From NCBI RefSeq assembly GCF_019669965.1, contig NZ_AP019781.1:2233092-2297091 (forward strand): a stretch of DNA of 64,000 bases, read 5' to 3'. Under the pieces are notes generated by a model. The model saw nothing but the letters and a program-made list of their open reading frames with translations, did not search any database and was not told the origin of the DNA. Both the position numbers and the translations under genes were made by a program. Position 1 is the first letter of the stretch, and the number at the start of each line of letters is the position of its first letter. This document shows, piece after piece, positions 42,599 through 51,920 of the stretch. This DNA comes from Methanoculleus chikugoensis. Lineage in GTDB: Archaea; Halobacteriota; Methanomicrobia; Methanomicrobiales; Methanoculleaceae.

Positions 42599-45552
42599 CC
42601 CCGATACCTCCGTGCGGCTAATTCGATGAGGCGGACCGCCATATCCTGGATCTTGTCCTGCGGGTATCCAACCGATCGGAGCACTCTCTTGACATTCTGG
42701 CGCATCACTCGCTTGGTATTCTCTTTCTGCTGCCAGTCGATCACTGTGTGCTCCCTGACAACCGCGCAGATATCCGACGCTGCCTCTTTGAAACGCTCTG
42801 GATTCTCGATTTCCGCTGCCATCACCAGATAGAAGGGTGCGACTTCAGGGTCGAGGCCAAGGGTTCCGGCGTGCCGTTGCGGGTTCCTGGCATCGTCGAG
42901 GACTGCAGTGAGGCGGGCGAGGCGTTCTGCGCTGCTGATCCGCTGCTGTTCATACTCCTGTAATATCCTGTTCAGGCGGTCCAGCAAAGACTCGTAAAAG
43001 ATCGGGTCATCTTCGAGTTTAAGATGGATCTCCCGTTTGACAGCATGTTCGATCATGCTCGCCTTGGCATCATCCGAACTGAGCCTTCCGACTTCGACCT
43101 TAAAGTCTGTCGAATAGATGGATACCGGCTCGAAAACGCTGATGACACCATCTGCCCGGACGTGCTCGTCGATGAACGTCCGCACCTTTGCCCCAACATC
43201 TTCAATGGGATCCTCGTCCTCGCTGAACATGTTCCGCGCCCCAATGCGGATGTCGGCGAGCCATCTGAGGTCAGACACATAGCGCAACGCTTCGGGGTCG
43301 GGGAGGAGCATGTCGAGATACTGCGAGAACTGCTTGAATACCTGATCAAAGGCGATCCGGTAGTCCTCAGGTTTAAGGTAGAGGATGCAGGCCTGTTTGT
43401 AGTCGTCCTTCCGACTTACTCTCGGCACGGGTGCAAAGAAGTTTATGGCGGCACGGTGGGCTGCCTGGAGGTGGGGGAGGATCTCCCTCTTGAAGTCGGT
43501 GTGGACCATGCCCTCGATGTCGTTGTCGTCGTACATGCTGAGAGCATCCCGGAGAGCGCCGCCAAGACCCCAGTAATCGACCACAAGGCCGTAACTTTTG
43601 CCTTTATACCGGCGGTTCACCCGGCCCATGGCCTGGAGGAGAGTATGCTCTTTGAGGGGGCTGTCGAGGTACATCACCTGCTCTCGAGGGGCGTCGAAGC
43701 CGGTGAGGAGTTTATCGCAGACGATAATGATCTTCGGGTCGTCCTCCTCTTTATACCGGCGGATGATCTCCTGTTCCTCTGTCCTGGAGGTGTGATAGGG
43801 TCTGTAGTGCTCCTCGTCGTTGTGCATCTTGGAGATGAGGACTGCAGAGTCGTGCCTACCAAGGGCGTCGAGCGCCTCCTTATACCGTACAGCCCCGAGC
43901 CGGTTAGGGACAACTATCTGGGCCTTGAAACCGTTCGGCTCGATCCGGGTCCGGTAATGTTCAAGCAGGTCCTCACTGATCCGCCTAATCCGTTCCGGGG
44001 CGATGGCGATGGCTGTTTTGGTGACATACCTCCTCATGAATTCTGCCCGCTGTTCCTCGGAGTAGCCGGCAAAGAGGCGCTCTGAAAGATCTTTGAGGTT
44101 GTTCCCGGCGATGGAGAGCTTCGACATCCTGCCTTCGTAGTAGATAGGGACGGTGATCCCGTCTTTGACCGACTGCCGGTGGTCGTACCGGTCGATGCAG
44201 GGGCCGAACTCGGCGAAGGTGTCACGCTTCTTCTGGGAGATGGGGGTGCCGGTGAACCCGATGAAGCAGGCGTTCGGGAGGGCCTTGCGCATGTTGGCAG
44301 CGAGGATGGTGTACTGGCTGCGGTGTGCCTCGTCGACGAGGACAAAGATGTTCCTTTCCTCGGTGAGGGTTGGGTAGACTTCAGCGGCGTCCTGGAACTT
44401 CTGGATGGTGGTCATGACGGTCTGGCCGACGGGGCGGGAGAGGGTCTCCTTGAGGTCGGCGGCGCTCGCCGCGTTGACGGGATTGGGGAAACCGCAGTGG
44501 AGGAAGGTGCCGTGGATCTGCTGGTCGAGATCGGTCCTGTCGGTGACGACGACGATGGTCGGGTTGGCGAGGGCTCTGTTCCGCCGGAGCTTGACGGCGG
44601 TGAACTCCATGGTGAGACTCTTGCCGCTCCCCTGCCAATGCCAGACGAAGCCGCCCCTGCGCTCAGGGGCGGTGACCTGCGCGAGGATCTTGTTGGTAGC
44701 CCGGAACTGCGGGTACTTGGCCACCTTCTTGACCACCCGGCCGTCTTCGCGCTCGAAGACAATGCAGTTCTGGATGAGATCGAGGAGATTGTTCTTCGAG
44801 CAGGTGCCGAAGAGCAGAGCGTCCTGGGAGGTGGGGAGCCTGCCGAGGGTGAGGGTGAGGTCCTCAAGGGTCAACGGCCAGGGGTCTTTCCACTCCGCCC
44901 AGTGGCGCAGAGGAGTGTAGTTCGTCCCGAATCTAGCGATCGTGCCATGTGTGGCGATGAGGAACTGGGCGGTCCTGAAGAGCTGCGGGCAGCCCTGGTT
45001 CCTGAACCCGGAGCCGTTCTCCTGGTAGCGGCTGAGCTGTTTGAGAGCCTCGGCCATCGCCCGGACTATGTAGGGGCTCTTGCACTCGACGACGCCGATG
45101 GGGATGCCGTTGACGAAGAGGACGATGTCCGGGATGCATTCGGTGTAGTGTTCGATGGAATACTGCCTGACGACGGTAAAGTCGTTGTTCTCGATCGTAT
45201 CGTAGTCGATGAGCCGGATGGTCCGGCTTCGCTCACCCCAGCCGTCGCCGAGGTCCTGCAGGACAGTGGTGCCGAGGTCGAGCATGACATGGATCTTCTC
45301 GTTGGCTTCGAGAACGGAGGCGGCCGGGATGCTGGTGAGCTGGTAGACAGCCCGATCGATGTTCTCCTCCGAGATCCAGGGGTTGAGGTCCCGGATCTTC
45401 TCCTTGAGGAGGCCGACGAGGACGGGCTCTTTACGCGAGGGCCGGAGGGCGTCGGCCTCGCGGGCCGTACGTTCGGTCCAGCCAAGGTGGCGGGTGAGCA
45501 CCTCGACAGCCGGGTTCTCGACCTCCGTCAGTTCCTTGGGATCGCGGGTCAT
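42595..45552 (-). CDS. hsdR: Type I restriction enzyme, R (endonuclease/translocase) subunit
   Basis: The 985-aa motor and nuclease subunit. The N-terminal PD-(D/E)xK nuclease has D142 in IPDIVLFVNG and E156/K158 in VVECKSP. The helicase region has Walker A WQGSGKSLTMEF, the DEAH box LVDEAHRSQY, a motif III-like GFTGTPIS, and the C-terminal lobe CDKLLTGFDAPREQVMYLD and QAMGRVNRRYKGK. All catalytic motifs are intact. It overlaps hsdS by 4 bases and the peptidase gene by 4 bases. GC is lower than in the flanking core genes. Confidence 0.95.
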   Translation of the reverse strand: MTRDPKELTEVENPAVEVLTRHLGWTERTAREADALRPSRKEPVLVGLLKEKIRDLNPWISEENIDRAVYQLTSIPAASVLEANEKIHVMLDLGTTVLQDLGDGWGERSRTIRLIDYDTIENNDFTVVRQYSIEHYTECIPDIVLFVNGIPIGVVECKSPYIVRAMAEALKQLSRYQENGSGFRNQGCPQLFRTAQFLIATHGTIARFGTNYTPLRHWAEWKDPWPLTLEDLTLTLGRLPTSQDALLFGTCSKNNLLDLIQNCIVFEREDGRVVKKVAKYPQFRATNKILAQVTAPERRGGFVWHWQGSGKSLTMEFTAVKLRRNRALANPTIVVVTDRTDLDQQIHGTFLHCGFPNPVNAASAADLKETLSRPVGQTVMTTIQKFQDAAEVYPTLTEERNIFVLVDEAHRSQYTILAANMRKALPNACFIGFTGTPISQKKRDTFAEFGPCIDRYDHRQSVKDGITVPIYYEGRMSKLSIAGNNLKDLSERLFAGYSEEQRAEFMRRYVTKTAIAIAPERIRRISEDLLEHYRTRIEPNGFKAQIVVPNRLGAVRYKEALDALGRHDSAVLISKMHNDEEHYRPYHTSRTEEQEIIRRYKEEDDPKIIIVCDKLLTGFDAPREQVMYLDSPLKEHTLLQAMGRVNRRYKGKSYGLVVDYWGLGGALRDALSMYDDNDIEGMVHTDFKREILPHLQAAHRAAINFFAPVPRVSRKDDYKQACILYLKPEDYRIAFDQVFKQFSQYLDMLLPDPEALRYVSDLRWLADIRIGARNMFSEDEDPIEDVGAKVRTFIDEHVRADGVISVFEPVSIYSTDFKVEVGRLSSDDAKASMIEHAVKREIHLKLEDDPIFYESLLDRLNRILQEYEQQRISSAERLARLTAVLDDARNPQRHAGTLGLDPEVAPFYLVMAAEIENPERFKEAASDICAVVREHTVIDWQQKENTKRVMRQNVKRVLRSVGYPQDKIQDMAVRLIELAARRYRG

Positions 45553-46931
45553 GGGCGGTCCTCCGGGGGAGGAGCACGCGTGGCTACGCTTTCGTGATTG
45601 GGGCAGGCCGCCCCACCAGTGCCGTTGAGGGAAACTCGCTTCCGCCCGGTGAGGAGATCCTGCATCAGGCCCTTCTTGAGGGTCAGGAGGTGGGCGCGGT
45701 GGGCGCGCTCGGCAGCGAGGTCGCGGTCGACGGTGGAGAGGACGGTAGCGATGCGGTGCTGTTCGGGGAGGGGAGGGAGAGGCAGATACAAATTTCCGAT
45801 AATCTTCTGGTCGATCTTCTTCATGCTTCCGGAGGTTCCCTTCGCAGAGCGCCGGAAATATGTCCGACTCCTGGGATGCAGTATGCTTTCGAGGAGAATC
45901 TTTGGTAAGATCATCTCGCGGTTTGCTCTTGCCCGGACCAGGAGATCCGGGTAGATAGCAAAGGGTTCGTCCCCTTCGTATAGTGCAGCAAGACCGACCA
46001 ATGCTAACGTGTTTGACCGCTCGATGAAAATGTCATTTCTTCTGATGAAGAGATCCTTCACTCGTTCATGGTCCGCTTTGATGTACTTTGTATTGCTGAC
46101 GTCTATCCTGTTTTCTGTCACCGCGGTAAGTGTTAGTGCTCTTATTCCGTCACTCTCGCCAGTCTCGTATCCGGAGTATCCGCTTTGCAGTTTTTCGGAG
46201 ATCACATCTTTCAACTGAGCAACTTCCCACCCCACCGGCACTCGCATTTTCTGCATCTCACAGAACTCATGTGTCTCCTCGGACCGCACCCTCCCGTCCT
46301 CGTCAATGCCCTTCGCGAGGAGATCCTGCATGAGGCCGCGCTTCAGTTCTTCGGTTTTTGCGATGACCTCTTCGGTGGCGGCGATGGCGGCGTCGACGGT
46401 GCAGAGGATGGTGGTGATACGGTTTTGTTCTGGGAGAGGGGGGAGGGAAAGGACGAAGTTCATCAGATCGCTTCTTGTAATGCCATTGATGGACGTGCCC
46501 TGATTCATGTTGAGAAAATGCCCGTTCACTCCACTGAAGATCCAGAATAAATACTTCACACAGATGTTGTCAGTGGGGATGATACCTGTCAGATCTTGGC
46601 TGATGGCAACATCGAAGGGTGCAATTGCCACTTTACCTACACCGGTCCGGGTCACCAGTAACAACATCCCTTTAGGGATCACATGAGTTGCACTATTTTC
46701 GACGGCTTCTGGTGTGATATACCTGCGAACCTTGCTTATCTTCTGATCGATCACATCAGCACCAGTTATCCACGGTATTCTTCCTTTCCAGTATTCCGGG
46801 ATCTTCGTGGAAGGAGTCCCTCCGTTGATGGCTTTTTTGCAGACTTGGGAAAATTTAACAACTTTCCACTCCTCCGGGATCGCGCCGATCTCTGTCTGCT
46901 TGTAGCCTTCGGGCAGCGATGCATGGAACAT
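45549..46931 (-). CDS. hsdS: Type I restriction enzyme, two-TRD specificity subunit
   Basis: A 460-aa HsdS with two target-recognition domains, each followed by a conserved helical spacer. TRD1 (about 15-160) ends in LPPLPEQNRITTIL, with GLMQDLLAKG closing its coiled coil. TRD2 (about 235-395) ends in LPPLPEQHRIATVL with GLMQDLLTGRKRV. It selects the two half-sites of a bipartite recognition sequence. Its ATG shares one base with the stop of the SIR2 gene. A second, single-TRD HsdS sits at the other end of the operon. Confidence 0.93.
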   Translation of the reverse strand: MFHASLPEGYKQTEIGAIPEEWKVVKFSQVCKKAINGGTPSTKIPEYWKGRIPWITGADVIDQKISKVRRYITPEAVENSATHVIPKGMLLLVTRTGVGKVAIAPFDVAISQDLTGIIPTDNICVKYLFWIFSGVNGHFLNMNQGTSINGITRSDLMNFVLSLPPLPEQNRITTILCTVDAAIAATEEVIAKTEELKRGLMQDLLAKGIDEDGRVRSEETHEFCEMQKMRVPVGWEVAQLKDVISEKLQSGYSGYETGESDGIRALTLTAVTENRIDVSNTKYIKADHERVKDLFIRRNDIFIERSNTLALVGLAALYEGDEPFAIYPDLLVRARANREMILPKILLESILHPRSRTYFRRSAKGTSGSMKKIDQKIIGNLYLPLPPLPEQHRIATVLSTVDRDLAAERAHRAHLLTLKKGLMQDLLTGRKRVSLNGTGGAACPNHESVATRAPPPEDRP

Positions 46932-48820
46932 TATAATAAATCCCCCGGGATCGGTAATTCGATCCCCGTCTTGGGCGCCTGTATCCCGAAGAGATCGGCA
47001 AATGCCCTATTCTGTCTCTCAAATTTCTGAAGGTCCCCACCGAAGAAGTCCGTTCCCTCTGCCTTTTTTTGAATGTTCCGCAGGTAAAAAATAACCTGCT
47101 CAGGAAATGCATATTTTCCTTTACCGCCAAATCCAACTGTTTTGACCCATACCCGCGAGAGTAAGGGGAGAGGTGGGTTAGCGGCACTTTTTCCCTCCAG
47201 CGGAGAGGATGCCAGGCGAAGGTACGAGAGTCCATAGAGATACTCGAAAGTATCAAAAGCCCCATCATACGCGTGTTCGTTTGGCATGATGGGCTGGATG
47301 ATTGATTGAACAGTCCGATACAGGTAGTCATGGACATTGCCCGCCTCTCCATATCGCTTCTGGTTATAGCTCAAGAACCAGACTGAATCACAGGCCATTG
47401 TAAACCAGATATTTACCTCATCATAGTAAGGCACCCTTTGCAGCGAGATGTTGATATATGTCTTGATCTTTGGTCGTGTAAGAATCGCCTCCAGTGTGCT
47501 TAAATGCCCTTTTTTCACAGCTGCGATACCTGAGGCGTAGATGACTAGCAACGCGGGATAACGCCGGAGACCAAACAGAGCGTCATAGAACTTTGTGCCA
47601 TACATCCCCCGGATCCTAAAACCTCCCTTCGGTTCTGGACAGGGTATGTTGATCAACCGCTCGATGGCATCCGCTATCAGGTCGGCGTTCTCTCCGTCGT
47701 CATAGTAGGCGACCATGGCCGTCATTGCGGCCAGCGGAGCTGTAAATCTCTCGAATTTTTCGAGTGCCTCTCCGAAGAAGTCTTGCGCAATGATACTGCT
47801 ACCGTTTTCTGGGAGATAATTGCCGGAGGCGAGCTCTTGATAAATCCTATCCGTTTCAGTATTAATAAGATCAGATAAGATCAGGTCTGGCCGGGGATCC
47901 CGCAGTGCATCACGAACTTTCCTCACCGCCGCAGCGGCGGTGAGAGTAGTCCTCGGCTCAAACCGCGCAAACCTCTCAATGATCGCTTCGAGCGTCGTGA
48001 AGAACTCGTCCGCGTTGTCGATATCGATCCCGTTCGGTAAGAGGGACTTGCACACCTCGGAGGGGTCGCTCCCCCCATTCCTCCGGCACCAGAAGACCGG
48101 ATACCGGCGAGGAGTATCCGTAGCGCAGAGGATCTCTACGAGGTGTGTGTCGTAATTCCCGGACCATCCGCAGGTCACGAGGCCGTACTCCCCGAAGATC
48201 CGTCTCAGGTAGTCCTCCATCGCCGGAGGATACTCCCTGAGGTCTTCCGGGGTGATCCGGAGCGTCCCCCGCTCGAAATCGCCGTTGACCTTCAGGACCC
48301 GGCACCGGTCCGGGAACACCGACATCTGCCTGACGTCCGACTCCTCGGTGATGACCTCGTAGGGAACCGTCTCCGCCTTCAGCGCCTCCTCCATCAGCGT
48401 GTCGAAATTCGTGGTGATGATGAGGGAGATCCTTCCGGACTTCACCAGCCTCGCAATGACGCGGTGAGCCTCGGTAGGGGTTCCAGGTGCGGGACCGCCG
48501 TTCACGTCGGTCCGATAAATGAACTTCTTCAGCCCGTCTTTCCGGTTCGCCTCGGAAATCCCGAGTTCCTTCATGAGGTGCTGGAATGTCGCAGGTTCCC
48601 CAAACGCCTCCTCGAACCACGCAAGACAGACCTCATTATTCTCCCCTCTCTCCACCTTCTCGCCCCGCCCTTCGGCGACGGCAAGGATCATATTTCCGGA
48701 GACATCGCTTGCCGTCGGAAGGGCCGCAGCAACCGAGATCCCCGCCCCAAGCAACAGGGCGTAGCGTTTCGGGGAGGCCTGCATCGCGTATGCGACCGGC
48801 ACAACAGCATCAGTGTTCAT
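46931..48820 (-). CDS. SIR2-domain defence protein
   Basis: A 629-aa protein with an N-terminal SIR2-like domain (about 18-290). NAD-binding motifs are LLLGAGIS (residues 22-29), ITTNFDTLMEEAL (135-147) and CGWSGNYD (217-224). The position that normally reads HG, with the catalytic His, is KVNGD here (N179). The C-terminal half (about 300-600) is helical and unassigned, like the sensor regions of SIR2 defence proteins such as ThsA or DSR. It overlaps dinD by 11 bases and hsdS by one base, so it is an integral cistron of the restriction operon. Confidence 0.85.
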   Translation of the reverse strand: MNTDAVVPVAYAMQASPKRYALLLGAGISVAAALPTASDVSGNMILAVAEGRGEKVERGENNEVCLAWFEEAFGEPATFQHLMKELGISEANRKDGLKKFIYRTDVNGGPAPGTPTEAHRVIARLVKSGRISLIITTNFDTLMEEALKAETVPYEVITEESDVRQMSVFPDRCRVLKVNGDFERGTLRITPEDLREYPPAMEDYLRRIFGEYGLVTCGWSGNYDTHLVEILCATDTPRRYPVFWCRRNGGSDPSEVCKSLLPNGIDIDNADEFFTTLEAIIERFARFEPRTTLTAAAAVRKVRDALRDPRPDLILSDLINTETDRIYQELASGNYLPENGSSIIAQDFFGEALEKFERFTAPLAAMTAMVAYYDDGENADLIADAIERLINIPCPEPKGGFRIRGMYGTKFYDALFGLRRYPALLVIYASGIAAVKKGHLSTLEAILTRPKIKTYINISLQRVPYYDEVNIWFTMACDSVWFLSYNQKRYGEAGNVHDYLYRTVQSIIQPIMPNEHAYDGAFDTFEYLYGLSYLRLASSPLEGKSAANPPLPLLSRVWVKTVGFGGKGKYAFPEQVIFYLRNIQKKAEGTDFFGGDLQKFERQNRAFADLFGIQAPKTGIELPIPGDLL

Positions 48821-49676
48821 CGTCGGTCGTCTCCGCGCCAGTCAGCTGTCCAGCAGTGCTGGCGATCTTCTTCTCCTGCGACCTCGTCCGTCGTTCGAGT
48901 TTCTTCAGGTCCTCCTCCGGAGGGAGGGACTCGGGCTTGATCCCGCGCCGCACGAGGAGGTCTCTGACATCTGTGTTATTCTGGACATGTTCGTCCGTGA
49001 TCGCACGCTCGCCCTGGAGATCCTCTTTAGCCACGTTGAAGTTCGTGATCTCGGTGGCGAGGTTCTTCGCCGTGATCGTCACCGTCGGGAGGAAATCAGC
49101 AAGGGGACGATTTTGGGGCGTCCCAAGCCGCTCCTTCATCGCCTGGGTGGTATATCCGCCGAAAAGCGCCATATCACCTCTGCTGCGGATCCGCCCGAAC
49201 CCTGCCTCATCCACGCCGCGCTCGTAGATATTCCGCGAAAGTTCGGACTCTGATTCTCGCAGCCGTTCCCGGGCTTTCAGGCGTTCGGTGAGATGGATGT
49301 GCTCCTCGATGAGCTCCTGCTTGCGGGTCTGCACGGCGAAGTAACTCTGGGCAAACGCGATCTCCTCTTTCCTGGGATCCCCGTTCTGGGCGATGAGGTA
49401 ACAGGCATACCGGGTCAGCATGATGTCAGAGATCTCCCGCTCCGACCCCGACCCGAGGGAAACCATTTTGTTGACGTCAACAAAATGGTCTGAAATCTCG
49501 TGTTTCGTAGTTTGGCAGGATTCTTTAGCCTTTACAACAACTTTGACGAAATTCCGCCACTCCTTGTAACCCAGCAACACCTGAAGGTCCCGGGCATACC
49601 AGAACTCGACCCCGCCCGCATCGTGGACGTAATCCTCGAAATGTCGGTGAAGCCGGTGCACAACTTCGGGTTTCAT
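48810..49676 (-). CDS. dinD: DNA damage-inducible protein DinD
   Basis: A 288-aa DinD-family protein: FWYARDLQVLLGYKEWRNFVKVV (a Bro-N-like start), then DHFVDVNKMVSLGSG, DIMLTRYACYLIAQNGDPRK and YFAVQTRKQELIEEH. The C-terminus has FGGYTTQAMKERLG and a long charged helix region. In E. coli, DinD inhibits RecA filaments; here it sits inside a restriction operon, where it may respond to DNA damage. Its ATG overlaps the stop of a 31-codon ORF. A perfect 28-bp palindrome lies in its coding sequence. Confidence 0.9.
   Translation of the reverse strand: MKPEVVHRLHRHFEDYVHDAGGVEFWYARDLQVLLGYKEWRNFVKVVVKAKESCQTTKHEISDHFVDVNKMVSLGSGSEREISDIMLTRYACYLIAQNGDPRKEEIAFAQSYFAVQTRKQELIEEHIHLTERLKARERLRESESELSRNIYERGVDEAGFGRIRSRGDMALFGGYTTQAMKERLGTPQNRPLADFLPTVTITAKNLATEITNFNVAKEDLQGERAITDEHVQNNTDVRDLLVRRGIKPESLPPEEDLKKLERRTRSQEKKIASTAGQLTGAETTDDEH
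49462..49489. repeat. Perfect 28-bp palindrome inside dinD
   Basis: The 14-base arm ACCATTTTGTTGAC (49462-49475) is followed directly by its exact reverse complement (49476-49489), with no spacer. On the minus strand it encodes the conserved HFVDVNKMV segment of DinD. Confidence 0.9.
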
Positions 49677-49768
49677 CGGAAGTCTCCACGCCGAACAATT
49701 CGGAATTCCCGAATATTTGCCTCAGGATCGAGTATCCGGGCCACAATACGGTTAGCCGCACCCGGCAT
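49673..49768 (-). CDS. 31-codon ORF between hsdM and dinD
   Basis: A short frame starts at an ATG (49768) preceded by GCGAGGAG, 8 bases after the hsdM stop. It encodes a basic 31-aa peptide containing RIVARILDPEANIREFRIVR, and its TGA overlaps the dinD ATG (ATGA). The spacing and coupling argue for translation, either as a small protein or as a leader cistron that feeds ribosomes into dinD. I recognise no family; a remnant of a longer protein is possible. Confidence 0.5.
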   Translation of the reverse strand: MPGAANRIVARILDPEANIREFRIVRRGDFR

Positions 49769-49776
49769 CTCCTCGC

Positions 49777-51288
49777 TCACGCCGACCGCCCCGTATAGCC
49801 CAGTTCCTCCAGGTACCGGTCCATCTCCGCCTCAACCACTGCCCGGCGCTCCCGCAGGTCGTGCAGTTCTCTGGCAACCGCCGCGACATCCACAACCTCT
49901 TCCTCGGGCGTCGTGTCCACGTAGCGGGTGATGTTCAGGTTGTAGTCATTCTCCGCGATCTCCTCCATCGGAACAACCCGGCAGAACTTCTCTATATCCT
50001 GGTAATCCCGGTAGGCCGTCACGATCTTCTCGACGTCCTCCCGGCGCAGGCAGTTCTGGTTCTTCCCCTCCTGGAACTCCGCCGAGGCCTCGATGAAGAG
50101 GACCTTCTCCTTCCGCTCGGCGGGCTTGTCCTTGTTGACGATCAGAACCCCGGCCGGGATCGATGTGCCGAAGAAGAGATTCGGCGCAAGCCCGATCACC
50201 GCCTCCACCAGGTCATCCTTGAGGACGTTCGTCCGGATCCTCCCCTCGGCACCGCCGCGGAAGAGCACTCCATGCGGCACGATGACTGCAAGTTTCCCGG
50301 TCTCGTTGAGGATATTGATCATGTGGAGCACAAAGGCCCAGTCCCCTTTCGTCGCCGGGGGTATGCCGTAGCCGAACCTGCCGAACGGATCTTTCTCCGC
50401 CATCTCCTGGCCCCACTTGTCGAGCGAGAACGGTGGATTGCTGATAACCCGGTCAAACTGCATAAGGTGGTTGTCAAGCAAGAACTGCGGCTCCCGGATC
50501 GTGTCCCCAGCCCTGATATCGGCATCGATGTAACCGTGGAGGAGCATGTTCATCTTACAAAGACCCCAGGTTCCGATGTTCTTCTCCTGCCCGGTCAGGG
50601 TGAGGTTTGCCGGGTTGCCCCCTTCCTCCTTCACGAGCCTCGCGCACTGGATCACTGCGCCACCCGACCCGCAACACGGGTCGTGAATGCGCATGCCCTC
50701 CTTCGGGTCGAGGATCCGGGCCAGCAGAGCAGCGACCTGATAGGGCGTGAAGAACTCTCCCCCCTTCTTCCCGCCATCGTCGGCAAACCGCTCGATGAGA
50801 TACATGTAGACATCTCCGAGCATATCCGGGCTTTCGAGGTCGGCGTTCCTCATCGGGATTGCAGAGAAATTCCTGATAAGCGCAGACAGGTTGGTATCCC
50901 GCTGCTTGAGATCACCGAGTTTGTACGAGTTGAAATCGATGTTCCCGAGAACTTTTTCCATCACCGGATTCTGATCCTCAATCTTCTGCGTGATCGTGTT
51001 CAGGGAGTCACCGATCTTCTGGGTAAGCTTCTGAATGTCCTTCCACAGGCATCCTTCGGGGAGATAATACAGATGTTCATCGGGATCGTTCCAGGCAAGA
51101 TCGTGATCCCCCGTCTCGCGCTCGACCCGCTCCGCTTCCTCTTCAAATACATCGGAGAGGCGCTTCAGGAAGAGCATCCCCAGAATATAGTCTTTGTAAT
51201 CAGCCGAACTGATGGAGCCACGGAGGATATCCGCTGCCTCCCAGGCCTTCTTTTTCATTTCTTCGAATATAATTGCCGCCATTGTCAT
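49777..51288 (-). CDS. hsdM: Type I restriction enzyme, M (N6-adenine methyltransferase) subunit
   Basis: The 503-aa modification subunit. An N-terminal helical HsdM domain (AADILRGSISSADYKDYIL, LKRLSDVFEEE) precedes the methyltransferase domain. S-adenosylmethionine motif I is HDPCCGSGGAVIQ (about 205) and catalytic motif IV is ISNPPF (about 283). The stretch GEFFTPYQVAALLARIL is characteristic. Starts are possible at GTG 51291, ATG 51288 or ATG 51282. It follows the single-TRD specificity gene with almost no gap. Confidence 0.95.
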   Translation of the reverse strand: MTMAAIIFEEMKKKAWEAADILRGSISSADYKDYILGMLFLKRLSDVFEEEAERVERETGDHDLAWNDPDEHLYYLPEGCLWKDIQKLTQKIGDSLNTITQKIEDQNPVMEKVLGNIDFNSYKLGDLKQRDTNLSALIRNFSAIPMRNADLESPDMLGDVYMYLIERFADDGGKKGGEFFTPYQVAALLARILDPKEGMRIHDPCCGSGGAVIQCARLVKEEGGNPANLTLTGQEKNIGTWGLCKMNMLLHGYIDADIRAGDTIREPQFLLDNHLMQFDRVISNPPFSLDKWGQEMAEKDPFGRFGYGIPPATKGDWAFVLHMINILNETGKLAVIVPHGVLFRGGAEGRIRTNVLKDDLVEAVIGLAPNLFFGTSIPAGVLIVNKDKPAERKEKVLFIEASAEFQEGKNQNCLRREDVEKIVTAYRDYQDIEKFCRVVPMEEIAENDYNLNITRYVDTTPEEEVVDVAAVARELHDLRERRAVVEAEMDRYLEELGYTGRSA

Positions 51289-51292
51289 CACA

Positions 51293-51892
51293 TTAAAGGG
51301 AATTTATCATTGAGTCAACAATAGAATCCAGGAGTTTCTGCTCTTCTTTGAGAATCCTGGTATGCTCGGTTGCCAGTGCAATATACCTGCTCAAGAGATC
51401 CTGTTGCTCACGGGGAGGTACCGGAACCTCTACCTGCAACAACTCTTTAAGGGAGATGCCTACCAGAGTGGATATACCGGCTCGTGGAACAAGGACGCGC
51501 TGGCCTGCAGAACTATTGAACCAGGCCGCAAGAATTTCCGGTTTAATCAGGTCCGAGCATCGCAGTCCTACAAGATTAGCGCTGAGTGCCGCACCGGCAA
51601 CATCCGGACCTGCGATCGCGGCACGGAAGGGTTGGGCACGAAGAGTAAGGATAACATCACCAGGCAAGATAGTGTCGCTCTCTAATTTCCCGGTTCTTCT
51701 GACCGTTGCCTTTTTGACCGTTCCAGCGTTGATAGCGCCGTCAACAATATCGCCCATATTGACAAGAGGTATGTCAACGGTAGGATCGCCCTTATCTGGT
51801 TTTAGATAGTACGAAGATAACCCCGTGATCTTTGTCTCCAGAAGAGATTTGAGGGGAACTACCACTGCACCACGTCGTGCCTTGGAGTCCAT
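51293..51892 (-). CDS. hsdS: Single-TRD HsdS-like specificity subunit
   Basis: A 199-aa protein with one target-recognition domain (VPLKSLLETKITGLSSYYL, ILPGDVILTLRAQPFRAAI, NLVGLRCSD) and one helical spacer starting VPVPPREQQDLLSRYIALA. It is about half a normal HsdS. Half-subunits can dimerise to recognise symmetric sites, or may regulate the enzyme. The start is uncertain: ATGs at 51916, 51907 and 51892 are all in frame, while a TTG at 51943 would overlap the upstream gene. Its TAA nearly touches the hsdM start. Confidence 0.8.
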   Translation of the reverse strand: MDSKARRGAVVVPLKSLLETKITGLSSYYLKPDKGDPTVDIPLVNMGDIVDGAINAGTVKKATVRRTGKLESDTILPGDVILTLRAQPFRAAIAGPDVAGAALSANLVGLRCSDLIKPEILAAWFNSSAGQRVLVPRAGISTLVGISLKELLQVEVPVPPREQQDLLSRYIALATEHTRILKEEQKLLDSIVDSMINSL

Positions 51893-51920
51893 GTTTGCGG
51901 AGTGCATAGAGTGCATATAG

